From Rhyacophila brunnea (Eukaryota > Arthropoda > Insecta > Trichoptera > Rhyacophilidae), in contig JAGYXB010000135.1 of the NCBI GenBank assembly GCA_022495005.1, positions 1,116,001-1,180,000 on the forward strand: a DNA stretch of 64,000 nt, written 5' to 3'. Positions 50,560-63,302 of this stretch are shown piece after piece. The notes under the pieces were generated by a model. The model was not told the DNA's origin. It was given only the letters and a program-made list of their open reading frames with translations, and ran no database searches. Position 1 is the first letter of the stretch. Each line of letters starts with the position of its first letter. The position numbers and the translations under genes were made by a program.

Positions 50560-52220
50560 TGATGCCAGTTGGGTTACACTAATTACTCCATTATTCAATG
50601 TAATTGCATTGCTTGCAGCTCGTTCTAAAATTTAAGATTTGTATATATAAATAATGTACGTCACAAAAAGTAATTTTATTTATTTGTTGGTTACAAGTAA
50701 TGGATTTTGGAACAAAAATATCCTCGGCTGCTCTATAAAACCATGTGTTTTTTGTAATTGATATATTTTTCTCCGTATTATTTAAAAAATATTTAAAAAC
50801 TATTTAAAAATGTTAATATTTAATGTAGCGTAACACTTTATTATGTTATGTATGAGATGGATAATGCAGACAAATAATTTAGATTTAACTATCAATATAA
50901 AACGATTAAGACATACCTAGCTTAAAGAAAATATATTTTAATTCTAATAAATTTAAGTTTTCTTCTATTCCATTTTGCGACCCGGGTTTTACCTTTCGGC
51001 ATCTTCAGGCTGTACGCGCAATCATCGATGGCAATTACAGACTGACAATATACCCCTAATTCGATTAGAGTTTAACTTAAAATTTCATCAAGTAGTACCG
51101 TCGGTTGATAGTATTAATATGACAAGAAGTTTGATGGACAAATATGATCATCCAGTGTTATATATTATAAGACAGCTGTTAAAAAACGTCCAAAAGATAA
51201 ACATACATGTCCTTAGAACAATGGATGGTTTTGCGAAATTACGTTGCAGTGCTCCAGCTGTGTATTGTTCCAGGTTGATGATGATGGTGGCGAATTTCAA
51301 AATAAAAACATAAATGTACAATATAAAGTTAGTATACTGATACGTGAAAATGTGATTGATAAAAAAAATCAATAAAAAATAATATTCTATACGACACTGC
51401 TAATTGTATTAATCTTTGTAATTTATTTTACGTTCACCGAAAACAAACTTTTAAAGAGCTTTTTGTCAAGAATAATTTTATAAAAGTTCGATTTAAATAA
51501 AATTGTATTCGCTGTAAGATAAATACAATATATGGGTACTTTTATTGTGTGAATACTATATTGTTTCAGAATCGCCTTATTCTGTAGAAGTTAGGAATAT
51601 AAATTACTCGTGATTATCAGTAGGTACGCAATCATTAATTTAGAAGTCTAGTTCGGCCCATAAATAATGCAGACAACTAACCTAGCCGCATTCGGTGGAT
51701 GTAGAGAAGGCTAAAGACATATGAGCTTTTTATTTACGTAGTACGCCGCTTGGCCAAATCCACAACCGGGCGGCCCCAGCGCCAATATCAAGCCACGTCT
51801 TCGTGAATCAACATACAAAAACATTCTCCTTACTAAGTGAACGAATTACTCTGTATAGTACAAAAATCTCTTTTTGTTGGAAAATCTACTAAGATAATAC
51901 CAATAAAAATAACATATTATAGGTATATTTGATGAGCTTTTAAAAGCTCCGAAATGATATTTTCTTTTTTATTTATTTTTTTAATTTCGTAAAACCCTCA
52001 ATACCAAAATTTAAATAAAATTAATTATAAAAACCTCCGTTTAATAAGACAATACTTCTAATTAACATAATAATCATTTCGAAAAAATAAAAAAATATAT
52101 TATAAAAGTTTCAGTATGAACGTAAATTACCATGTCCGATTCTAAAGGCAGGCTTTTAGGATGTTAACAGAGTGGAGATCGTGTTAAAATATTGAAAAAT
52201 TCACAAGAAATTTATATTAA
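50560..52220. other. AT-rich DNA with a GC-richer patch
   Basis: The patch at 51650-51815 has a minus-strand fragment (TWLDIGAGAARLWIWPSGV) that may be a decayed coding remnant. A plus-strand 112-codon ORF (50975-51313) has no recognisable features. Confidence 0.35.
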
Positions 52221-52318
52221 CCACTGGCTCAATAGTTAAGACGTCATAATCTTTGTCCAAACATACATTGAAAAAACAATATGTGAATTTTCCAGATCCA
52301 GAATTTGAACCCAAAGAT
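52221..52318 (+). repeat. Weak tRNA-like sequence
   Basis: CTGGCTCAATAGTTAAGACG resembles an A-box and GAATTTGAACCC a degenerate B-box about 65 bases later. If real, it is an old SINE head. Confidence 0.2.
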
Positions 52319-55300
52319 ATTCATCGACATACAAAAAATTAAAAGTTCTGAGTTTTTGTAAGATTCAATGATTATCAAATTGAAAGTTTTAACAGCTCAA
52401 CAATGATTTATATTATTATAATGTATTCGATAATAGCTGATTGGTATAAATATATAAATTTAAAATAAATATTTATATTCATTATATTTTCATATATTTT
52501 ATAATGAGACAATACAAGAAGTAAAGTAACAGATACGATTTTCCTTGTGCACAAGAAGTACGTAGGCGATATTATTAATTTATTAATTGTCTATTGTTGC
52601 TATCGCTTACCGTTGTCCTCAGGTCCTATTCCGTTTACTACGTTTTCACATTACATCACACTATCACATTTTTTGTTATTTGTACCTATCTATTCTTATG
52701 GAAAGCCTTTAAATAATATAATCTAAATGAAAACAAAATATAAATATACTAATAGTAATAATAATAAAATTAATTTGGCATAATAAATATAAATAAATAC
52801 AAATTAACGCACTATTTTTGCACAAATGATACCGAATAGTTTAATGACGTATCTGACAAAGTCGCTGTCTAACAAAACAAGTATCGACAAGGTGATTTAA
52901 AATAGTGCCGACAATTCTTTCAACCAATTCTCATTTGACGAGCATATGGAGTCATTTACTTCATGCTACCGACCACGTAAGTCAATATCACGTGAGAACA
53001 AAATGAAGAATGGGGGGCATCAGTATTAATTCATAAACTTAACATCATGGTTAGTGCCCGCAATCCCACCCTTAGGCCATCGCTACCCAGCCATACAGTC
53101 CATTAATATACAATAATTTAAATATTTAGTATTATAATTGTAGTATATAATATATAGTAATATATTATTCAACTTTTAAATATAATAAACATGACATTGC
53201 CGAATTAGTTTAAATTGAATAAATTGGAGTGGGAATTTATTGTTAATAAAAGTTTATTTTTATTAGCTATGTTTGATATTTTGATATCTTTTATTAATCT
53301 TACAAACGATGCTTTATATTATAAGCATCAATATTTTCTATATTAATTATAGTAATAACAATATCATAAAACTGTACCTACACAAATTTATAACGTTCAC
53401 ATTTCCATTTTTACGTTGGCAACGCGATTCTTCGCGAGCTTCCAGAGGGGACATGCCGCAGCAAATCCCACAATAATTGTGGTATGTTTGTCTACTGTCA
53501 GATTTAAGATGACAATGAATAATGATTAAGCTTGCAAGGAACGAACGCGACGAAGCTCCAAAAGAAAATACAGTAGCCAGCTGATGTTTTTGTATGAGAA
53601 AACATTGCGGCTGATTTTTCTCGCTCTAATACGAACGTTCACAGTTTTGTATGCCTGGAAAATTTAAATACAAAGATTATCAATTTTTATTTACCTAAAT
53701 AAAAATCATCTACTTAATATTTATACCTAAGTATTATTTGTTTTTTTTCGTCTTATTGGTAAAAGGAAAATGAGAGTCTATTTTATTTCATACCATATTA
53801 ATTTGTTTGAAAATGCACACAACGTACCTTCTATTTATTACCACTTTTGGTTTGACATGGCATTCAAAAAACATCTGAAGTTTTGATAGTTAAAGTAAAT
53901 TTCATGAAAATATTTAGCTTCTTCATTCTTCAGATTCACATAAAAAAACTATCCTTCAAAAGATTAAAAACATTAAAAAAACGTGACGCGACAACATAAC
54001 TTGATTTGCGGTGATTTAGAGAACTCGTTACATCATAATACTGGCACCAAGGCTGCGTCTCAAGTTATATTTGCCACTATAATAGTGTAATGAAAATAAC
54101 AAATAAACATTAACCTTTACCAGTTTAATTCTATTAATAATAAAATATATTATCAATGACACCAGTTACATATTATATTATGTATGTAACAAACAAAAAA
54201 GGTAAGTTTGGTACTGAATAAAAAATAATAGTACGTATATAATAATATATTTGTTATTTTCACAAACATGAATAGCGGCTAAAAGTATAATATGGTAAAA
54301 TTTTGAAATTTTACCTTAGTGAATACACAATAATTAAAAAGGTCAACTGGCAAGAAAAGGTCCAAAGATAATAATGTAACATGAAACACAGTTTGTGATT
54401 CCTAAGGGTATATTTTGGTTCTAAAACTTTAACCCCCGCTACCGCAGTATCGATCGAACTTATAATGGCCCTTTGAGAGGGTGCAAGCAAATAATAATAT
54501 CTAAGAAGAACAACTTTTAGTAGAGTTCAGCATAGATTCAGATTCGAATGTGGTACATATTCACCAAGCAAAATTTTCTAGAGCGACGAAATGCTTACCA
54601 GTAGGTACTAATAATATATTATTTTGAATTCATATTATTATATTAATCAACTGGTTATAATATAATATAATAATATGGTATATGTTGCTGAACATAAAAA
54701 GTTTATATTTCTTTTTTACATTTAACTGAAATGAAATATATTTATTATTTTATTAAAATAAATATATTTATCTTTCAATATAATCTTTCTAAACAATGTA
54801 TTTTTATAGAAATAGTACGGTTCGAAGTAGATATATTAGCAATATTGATATTTTAATAATATGCTAATATCACACTATTCGCCCACTTCCACTTCACGTC
54901 CACAAGATCTAAATAATAAAAAATACAGATCACAAAAGCATCGGTCGAACAAAATAATCCAGGGCCCAATTTAGGAGCGAATATATAAATAGGTGAAAAA
55001 CCAATACAAGTTTGTACAAAAAAAATCTCGTTATTTATTCGGAACTTTATGCTGGCATCTATAATTTAGAAACGTGACTCATTAAAAATAGCAGGAAGAG
55101 TTTGCGAAAAGACCAGTTTGTATCTAATCCCTACTTAAAAATTATCTTGCGTATGTAAAACTATTATTTTGACAATTTAAAATTAATGAAGTCATTCAAA
55201 TGACCAAAATGTCTTCTAAAATATTTCAATGAATTTTTTCGAAGCTTTACAAAATGTTTCATGTTATTATAAGGAACTAACAAACCATATAATAAACACT

Positions 55301-57040
55301 TAATTATTATAATTGAACTAATAACTATTATAAAAATGCGTAATCCGAATGAAATAACAAAAATAATGAAAAAGTGAAATTACATAATAATACATTAGAT
55401 ATTATTATAATTCCGGTACTGTGAATATTATACTCGTAATAACTTGCTTCTTATCTATATTATTTAAGCTTTAAGTAAGAATGTTATAAAAAAAATCCTT
55501 TTGTGAAGAAATAAAACAAAAAATATTTTTATAAAATCGATGAAATTATTCAAACAATTTTGAGTGATTTTGAGGATCGCTATAGTAAAAATATCGTATA
55601 TGGCGGATGGTATAGAACCAAAGTCTATTGGGTCATATGAGCAAAGTTTTCCATCGGCCAACTTCCTACCTAATTCAAGTGGAGTAGGTATCTAAGTAAA
55701 ATATGACTCCAGATAAGTGATCGTTGTGTAATTTTGTCAAAGTATTTTCAAGCTTTATATATTTTATTTAATATACAAGTTTTATTTTGTGCTGAGTATG
55801 ATAAAGAATAATATATCACATAGTTAGTACTATGTATTTATTAAAAAACATATTTAAATAATTAAATTACAGGTATTATGAATTAAGTAACTTTTACGAT
55901 GATCCATCAATAGAATATGAAACTTAAATCAATTAGAATAACACAAACTACCATCGATATCTACTCAAGAATAAATTAAGGTTCTCTGTCAATTTTTCTC
56001 TGTTACTCTCAAAAATCGCTATTTTTTTAGTACGGTAGGTACGGTACTCCAAAAAATGGGGTATCTATACATTGTTTTCCAAAAAATACCATTATTTTTT
56101 AATGATCCTATTAATTCGAAACCTTTACTAGTTAATAGATTCGTCGTTGATAGTTTTCAGATAGAAATGTAAAATAAGGATGCAATAAATCTACTTCTAG
56201 AGATAACGAAACTTGAACATTTCATCAGTACATATCGTCGTTTTACGCGTGTAGCATGGATAGGGAGTCTGGCGTGCGTTTATCCATGGAGTCTTTCTAG
56301 TATCATAATATACAATAATACTTTAACTAAAAATATCTTATCAATTTATAAGGTTATTTAGATGAAATAAACATAGATATAAATTAATATTAGTTGATAT
56401 ATTGATGAAAATGACTATTTAACAGTTTTGTATCTCATTCTACTATTTCTAAGATTATTACATTTTCCTTAAGGAATATTGGAATAACATAATTAGAATT
56501 TAAATTAATGATTACTGAATATAAAAAAAATATAGACTATTTTTTTTATCAAATAATATAATATGTGACTAGATCACATCTTGCGATTCTCATTGTGAAA
56601 ATCTACCCTTGACTAAAAGCACACATTCGGATCATATTATAAATAATCTGCAACCGCTTATAAGTACCTACCAAACAATTTATTTATTCAGAAATCCTTG
56701 GGAGACTGGTTTCTCTTTGCAAGATAGGGGGTGCGTAATGAAAATTTGCAACTGAAATTTAACGTCGAGTTTACCCTCCAAAATATACGTGTGCCTGCAT
56801 AGTGTCAAAACTCTGAAATCGTTGTACTGGGAAAATTTACAATGTTTTTGTCAATATTAGTTTTTGTTTAATATAAATTATTAAAAACATTACAGCTGCT
56901 GTTATATGTCATAATTTATCATTTATTTGCTTACCAGTTTATCAGAGAGAAGAATAATCATTTTTACTTACCTGAAAGAAAAAAGAAAAGTTTATATTAA
57001 TAAATTATAATAAGTGAATAACAGTAAATTATACATATTA
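52319..57040. other. AT-rich DNA, no supported gene
   Basis: GC-richer patches at 52905-53095 and 53400-53640 (aacgcgattcttcgcgagcttccag, gaacgaacgcgacgaagctcc) are not recognised. Short ORFs have AT-driven composition. Confidence 0.4.
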
Positions 57041-57051
57041 CTAGCTGACCC

Positions 57052-57069
57052 GGCAAACGTTGTTCTGCC
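57052..57069 (-). terminator. Helitron 3' hairpin
   Basis: The minus strand GGCAGAACAACGTTTGCC folds as GGCA-AAC paired with GTT-TGCC, with a one-base bulge and a three-base loop, 11 bases before the CTAG end. This is the usual position of the Helitron rolling-circle termination hairpin. Confidence 0.7.
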
Positions 57070-57247
57070 ATATAAATTATTTATAGTGAATATTTTGGTT
57101 GTTAAATAAAAAATAAATATTGTATCGTAAGTGTGTGGGGATGGGATCTATGACAGAAAGAGGAATAGAGCGCTGTAGACGATGACCGCGATAAAAACAA
57201 AAAAACATCAACCATTCATTTTCTCAATTCAAAATGAGTAATGATGT

Positions 57248-58440
57248 TCATAATGAATGAATTACCTGTGACAGGATCTCGTTGTTTATGTTTATGCAAT
57301 ATCCGTCTTGTCCCTTCCAGAAAATTAGCGGATATTGGAGAGCGTCGTATGAACGGTGTGTGTCAGCGATGAACTCCAGATTATTGTTTCTTCTTCGAAT
57401 CACGATTTCTCGCGTCGATGTGCGGTCGCCAACCATGATTCCAGCAATGTCGTCAACAACAGTCACATTGAATCGACGTACGTGCTCTCCAGCTGGTGTT
57501 TTATCTGGATTGATGACAATAGCGTGATTGTCACTTTGCAATTCGTGCATGTGTGCTTTGAAGAATTTCAATAATTCATTGTGCTCATTTAACAGGGCGT
57601 CCAGTTCGCCGACGATGCGCCTGGCATTAGGCGAATTGAGGCTATTGTAGCCGCAACGTGCATCCACATGATTGATGTCCTCACCGCCGCGCCCATGAAG
57701 TAGATTTGTAAAAATGTATGTGGTTCGTTTGGCATTGGCAGCAATGAGCCTACTTTGTGGTATACTTGGCCTTTGATTTTGAACGTAGAATGGAATTGTT
57801 GACCATTTGCCGCAGTATTGTGAACTATTTCTGTTGCTCCGGACGAAGTCATTTGGAAGCATGAATTGAATGTGCGAATGGACTTCAGGAACAGGTTTGA
57901 ATCTGGAACCGTGCCGATGAGCAAGCCGTTCAATGGTTCTGGTGGTATCTCAATTTCTGGTAGTTGCACTTTTCCTGATGCGCAACACATCCCGGCTGAC
58001 TCATGTTTGAATTTGAGCGCATGACAATGGGGACATTCTTTGTCCATAGCACCAATCAGCACTTTCGGATGAGCGGAATATTCAATATCTGGCTCGTACT
58101 CGAATACGAGACGAAGGAACGAAGCGGATTTAAATGTTCGATGTACTTGTTGGCGTTGTCGGTCATTTGCTCTGCGTGTGTTAACTACGAACCGGCGCGC
58201 TTGGTTGTTGATTTCGTTCAGCCCGTGCCTCTTGTGATTGAGATGCACGCAATTGTTTTTGTTATCTTGTTGGATTTGTTCGTCTGTTCTCTCTGCTCTA
58301 CTATTTCGCATGTTTGTTGCTTTATTCTTTCCACGGCCTAAATGACCCCCTTGCATCTTACTGGCATTGTGCACTGTAATATACGCACATAAAAATAGAC
58401 AAATTAAAATAAATCGTACAAAATTTTGCACGAACTGCAT
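57248..58440 (-). pseudogene. Helitron Rep-helicase N-terminal fragment, frameshifted
   Basis: The first frame (58440-57589, 283 codons) has a basic N-terminal region with RTDEQIQQDN-like repeats, then CPHCHALKFKHESAGMCC (residues 136-153, the conserved Cys/His block of Helitron N-terminal domains), GKVQLP, FNSCFQMTSSGA, and YHKVGSLLPMPNEP...FLQIYF (227-248). Near 57690 the frame shifts. The protein then continues in the frame ending at 57248: LDALLNEHNELLKFFKAHMH, PDKTPAGEHVRRFN, GIMVGD, THRSYDALQYPLIFWKGQDG, then a stop. The fragment ends before the Rep (HUH) and SF1 helicase domains, so it cannot drive transposition alone. The hydrophobic first 25 residues are not typical of the family; Met29 may be the better start. 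One frame error in otherwise well-kept sequence suggests a fairly young copy. Confidence 0.85.
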
Positions 58441-58878
58441 TGTGATATGCCGAATAAAATGTCAAAATGACGCGACGCTTCTCTTGAATTCTTCTCGGAC
58501 GTTGCGCCATCTGTCATTCAACAACATAAATAATTTCATTCTGTTTGAAATACGAACGACGGTTAAATTTGTTCATACAAAAATAATAAAATCGCGATTA
58601 AAAAATGGGAGGGTAAGGGTAGGAGAGTGAAAATTTGGGGTTATAAGTATTCTATTATGCCAAATAATAAAAAAAATACAAAAAAAAAATTGTCAAAAAA
58701 ATAAAAGAAAATTTTTCTGGATAGAGATACCCTAATCACCTAGCGGTATGAAATATACTTGTTGACCTATTCTCATACCTAAATAATATACATAAACAAA
58801 TTCATAAAAATCGGTTGAGCCATTTCGGAGGAGTTCGACCACAAACATCGTGACACGAGATTTTTATATATATAGAGA

Positions 58879-59155
58879 TATTAAATAATACCGACTGAAT
58901 AAGCTAATATTCATACATTTGAAATTTTTTACATTATTTACAAGTGCAAATACATTAAAACTAAAGTTTGGAAAGATCCCGACGTCGGCTTGTAATCAAA
59001 ATAAGAATGTACCTATTATTAGTGTCTTGCTTCAAACCATTAATTTGATTAACAAAACTAATACAATTTGTAAAGTGCTGAATATTTGCTTATTTTATCA
59101 TAATTAAGTAGTTATAAGTGACTTAATTTATTGGTAAAGCACATTGGCGCATTTT
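58879..59155. other. AT-rich spacer, no gene
   Basis: Short AT-rich stretch between the Helitron and the TTAA element. Confidence 0.5.
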
Positions 59156-59526
59156 TTAAAAGCGTACCTCAGTGAAACGCCAAATAATTTTCAACAGTAG
59201 GTGCTACGAGATTTTTCACTAGTCGCCAATCGGAGACAGAGAGTCGACGTGTCTGCACGTCGATTTTTTTTGACATGGCGTCGGATGAAAATATTCTTAA
59301 ATCGTATAAAGATGAATAAAAAACTTTATGTATGTACTTAAAAAAGAAAACATGTCAATGAATATACTTTTATATTAGTAATATAACAATAAACATAACA
59401 TTAAATGGACGCATGTTGGATTTTTATGACAAATTACATTTCGTTCGGCACGCGTCATTTGCACAATCCGCGCATCGCCTAGCCACGATCTTTTTAGACC
59501 ATGGCTTAACTGAAGTATAGCCTTAA
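59156..59526 (+). mobile_element. TTAA-flanked MITE, copy D (piggyBac-like)
   Basis: A 371-bp copy with intact TTAA at both ends. The terminal repeats are AAGCGTACCTCAGT on the left and, read inward from the right, GGCTATACTTCAGT. All family landmark words are present, with a small deletion in the segment before CAATCCGCGCATCGCC relative to copies A and C. Confidence 0.8.
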
Positions 59527-62500
59527 GTATTTATTTCTGACAAATTATGTAATTCTTAAATCTTGTGAAATATTGATTGAATAAAAAAATAGTTCATCAT
59601 TTTATACAAATATTTTATATAAGTATGCTACCAGGTTAAAAGTATTATTTTTCTTGCAATAAATATTATTATGAGTAAACAGATGTTAAAAAATCTGACG
59701 AAAATACAGATATATCAGATTTTCTTACAATAAAACGAGTGTTAGCTGAAAAGCCATTTTTCGTGTCCAAATAGACATAGGTACCTACTATTGTGACAGA
59801 AAAACATATTTGTGTCGAAAAAAGATCATTAATAAAGTTGTTGCTTCGCTAAATAAAAGAGTAGAATAACATGTTGGCGAAATGGTGTCCCATTATTTTT
59901 CCCCATATCAAACAATTCTCGCATATTTGTATTCATTTATGATTGTCTGTGGAAATTCAACTGAATCCTATCGCGTATTCTGCCGGACCTCAGGGCTACA
60001 ATTACTCGGCAATTAAATGGAATGGCTGTTCATTATTTTGTGAATGGCGTTATATTATTATACAATTTCGTTGTTTTGCATTTTATTATATATATTTATG
60101 GTGTGTTAGGTACAATGCAGTTACTGAAAGTAGTAACAAATAATTTAAATTAAGTACATAATTGAAAATGAGATCACATAGTTGTACTTAATACAAAATA
60201 ATAAAATTTTGTATTTCAATCTGAGATTTAAAATTTGATTTAATCTAAAAACGTAAGCCTCTGTAATGTAATGTTATTTTATCAATAATAAAATAAAAAT
60301 GACAAACCTAAAATCAAATTTTATGTTTTTATTATATTAGGTTAGATTATTTTTAGTCTAAATTTGAGATTGTGATAAGTACTAAAAACGTCATGAGGAA
60401 ATGAGAGCTTTATAAACAAAACGACTGTTTCTATTTTATTAAAGTGTAAGCAAGTCAACAAAAGTGTATAATTTCTTTTTTATATATATATATTTTCAAT
60501 ACGAAGTATTTTTAAATAATGTGTGGTTACTAATAAAAAATATCAATCTTTTTTATCTAAACTTATACCTGTATTTTTTGACTTGCCAATATTTTAATAA
60601 AATAGAAACTGTGGTTTTTGTTTTCAAAGTCTTCGAATAATGCAAATCATAAAAGATGACTCATTTTAGAATATACTTCTTTAATATTAAAAATAGTTAT
60701 ATTTCGTGCTCATCCTGGTTGTCTTCAATAATTTAATCATAATTCATTAAGTTTATTAAAATATTTTCAGGAACAATGTATATAAATTTCTTAAATAATT
60801 GTATTATACAAGGTACACATTTACACCGAAAAAACATCAATATGTTATTTTGGATCCATGTGTGCCTTATATCGCAATATTAGTCAGATAAATTATATAA
60901 TAATATATAGATAACGTCATGCTGGTCGCTGTTCGTATGAAAAATCCCTTTGCTATAAATTAAATAATTTTGTATAAAATTTCAACCCTTGCCGACGTTC
61001 ACGAAAATTTTAATAGCGACCGTTAAAAATTCAATCAAAAAGGAAACAGTTATAACAATTACCAGATGCTTACGTTTTATGGAAAATACCGCAGACATAA
61101 AAAACAATCCTAATTTTAATGGAGATTTTAAATGGTCTGACAATACAGTCCTACATTTGAATGCGTACGTAAAGCATAATGAGATAGCTCGGGGTTGTAA
61201 AACCTAACTGAGTTATAAATACGCATTACATTAAACTCGGCAATGTTCGTTTTGTGCTATATAGAAATAATTTGAAATATTATCGTCATGAGGCTACATG
61301 TTGAGACTTGTAACGACCCTCTATATTTGACCTTGGATTCCCTTAACTCGTGAGCATAAAACTTAATTATGGGTTCAAAGCCAGAATAAGGCGAATCCTT
61401 TGGGGGCCAAGGGATCGAATGTTCCTTTCTCATTCTCGTATATTCTTATTTTCCTAATACCACCAATGTTCTAAAATCCTCTCGACCCTCTGTATGTAAG
61501 AACCTTAGTAAGAATGGTAGAAATTTTATTTTTCATTGCTGTAATATTTATTTTATTCCTTAGTAAACCCAAATTTATTTTCATTTTATTTTTTTAATAA
61601 TTCAATTTCTAATATTACAATAAATCTAGCTCTATTAATTATTTTTTGTTGAGTAAATAGATATTTTACAATCGTTAAAATATTGCCTTTAGTCAAGTTA
61701 ATAATTCAATTTCTAATGAACATGTTTATTATAATCGTATTAATATAGTGTATTTTTATATAAATGTAATACTATTACTTCTTTATTTTCACCTATGTTT
61801 ATTCGTATTGAACATCGTCCAAACGTCGATTATTAAAACGTTTTTACCCCAATGAACCGATTTTTGCTGCATTCAAGAAAATCGTAAACGCTGTACAAAG
61901 GTTTGAAGCAGTGAAAGACTACGTAAGGTACATGCTAATATTTATATGGTTTTTATTACTACTTAAATTGATATTACGCTTTGCTTGAAACTTATTTATG
62001 TAATATAATATATTGTAAATTGTTAGTATTTACTTAATGTTTCTATAATAATTAGCATTTCAAACGCGGATAATGCTATATTATTTGACAAGTTTATCGA
62101 TGAAATATAAATACTAGATACGTCTCGCATTAGTGGAAATTGAAGAAAAAATCTACATTACGCAGAATATCACTTACACCAACAGATTTTCCTCTGATCA
62201 GCAAAAGGGCGAAATATTGTGAGAGTCAAAAACCTTATCTATATGTAAACCTACATCACGGGATATAGCATTTTTTACAGAAAATTTTCTTTCCAAAAAT
62301 GAATGACTGGAGGAATCATAATTAAATCATTATAATTGGTTAGAATCAAATGCCGCCTCTTTAATGGTTGTATTTTGATAGTGGTTTTTTATAGTAACGA
62401 TTAATGACACCAAATATTAACTACATCAATCAGCCAGTTTTAACAATATAATTTGTTGTCATAATCAGTTTTATCTTATCGTACGGAAAAATTGACTATA

Positions 62501-62538
62501 TACGACTGTCGTAAATAAACACAGATTTGATTTCAGGA
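59527..62538. other. AT-rich DNA, no supported gene
   Basis: ORFs 59943-60143 and 60989-61207 (plus) have no recognisable features. A slightly GC-richer patch at 61300-61500 is unassigned. Confidence 0.4.
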
Positions 62539-62768
62539 CTAAGACACACAGCGCTGCATGTCGCAGCAAATTTAAGACACATTATGATGCAAGTTGCTGC
62601 GTTCGCGCTATCTTGTTGCCGATACAAAGTCAATTAACTTATGTCAGATGTGAATTATATTGTATATGCAAAACCAATCTAGTATCCGCGTCAACATGGT
62701 GTGAACCATGCAGCACCGTATGTCATAAATCGTAAATTTGTTGCAACTTGCAGCGACGTATATCTTAG
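62539..62768. mobile_element. MITE-like element with imperfect 36-bp inverted repeats
   Basis: The left end reads CTAAGACACACAGCGCTGCA, then TGTCGCAGCAAATTTA. The reverse complement of the right end reads CTAAGATATACGTCGCTGCA, then AGTTGCAACAAATTTA. The interior is non-coding and includes a TGGTGTGAACCATG near-palindrome. The word atcttagc is repeated just outside the right end. No clear target duplication. Confidence 0.6.
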
Positions 62769-62930
62769 CATCTTAGCCTTTAGAATAAATACTATTATAG
62801 TTTAATTCATCTAACAACCTACTTTACTTTATCATTTATATCAACATTACAATATATTTGTAAGTTTAAACATAGATTTTATAACATCAAATGAAATACT
62901 CCTTTAAATAACATATAATTGAGACGACAG

Positions 62931-63302
62931 TACTATTTATATATTCCTAAGTATATTATATAAATTGCTTTATTTATAAGATTATCATTACAATAATATT
63001 ATAACCTAAAAAAATTGACTAGGTGTTGACTGTACAGTAATAAAATATACTTTTAGTAAACATGTTTGTTTAAACAAAAGATGTATATAGTGTGACTTAT
63101 TTTAGTTTTAGTCATCATACTATTTATATATTCCGAAGTATATATAAACTGTTTTATGTGTAAGATTACCATTACAATAATATTATAACCTAAATAACTG
63201 ACTAGGTGTTGACTGCTTTGTAATACAATATACTTTTAGTAATCATGTTTGTTTAAACAAAATATGTATATAGTGTGACTTATTTTTATTTTAATCATCA
63301 TA
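62931..63302 (+). repeat. 187-bp tandem duplication, two copies
   Basis: The segment starting TACTATTTATATATTCC at 62931 is repeated from 63118. Shared blocks include ATTACAATAATATTATAACC, GACTAGGTGTTGACTG, CATGTTTGTTTAAACAAAA and GTATATAGTGTGACTTATTT. Differences are scattered single bases plus a few small indels, so the duplication is not brand new. No coding role seen. Confidence 0.85.

Larger units (their letters stand above)
57041..58878 (-). mobile_element. Internally deleted Helitron
   Basis: On the minus strand it begins TCTCTATATATATAAAAATC, then TCGTGTCACGATGTTTGTGG (a common insect Helitron 5' end), and ends AACGTTTGCCGGGTCAGCTAG. The flanks are A at the 5' side and T at the 3' side. 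A stem-loop just before the CTAG end (57052-57069) fits the Helitron 3' terminator structure. At 1838 bp it keeps only the N-terminal part of the Rep-helicase ORF; the HUH endonuclease and helicase domains are absent. Confidence 0.85.

Noticed and set aside
57728..57862. First 45 codons of the 204-codon minus-strand frame as real protein
   Set aside because: They overlap the first Rep frame out of phase; conserved Helitron residues begin only after the frameshift point near 57690.
58003..58341. 112-codon plus-strand ORF
   Set aside because: It is the antisense shadow of the Helitron Rep N-terminal region.
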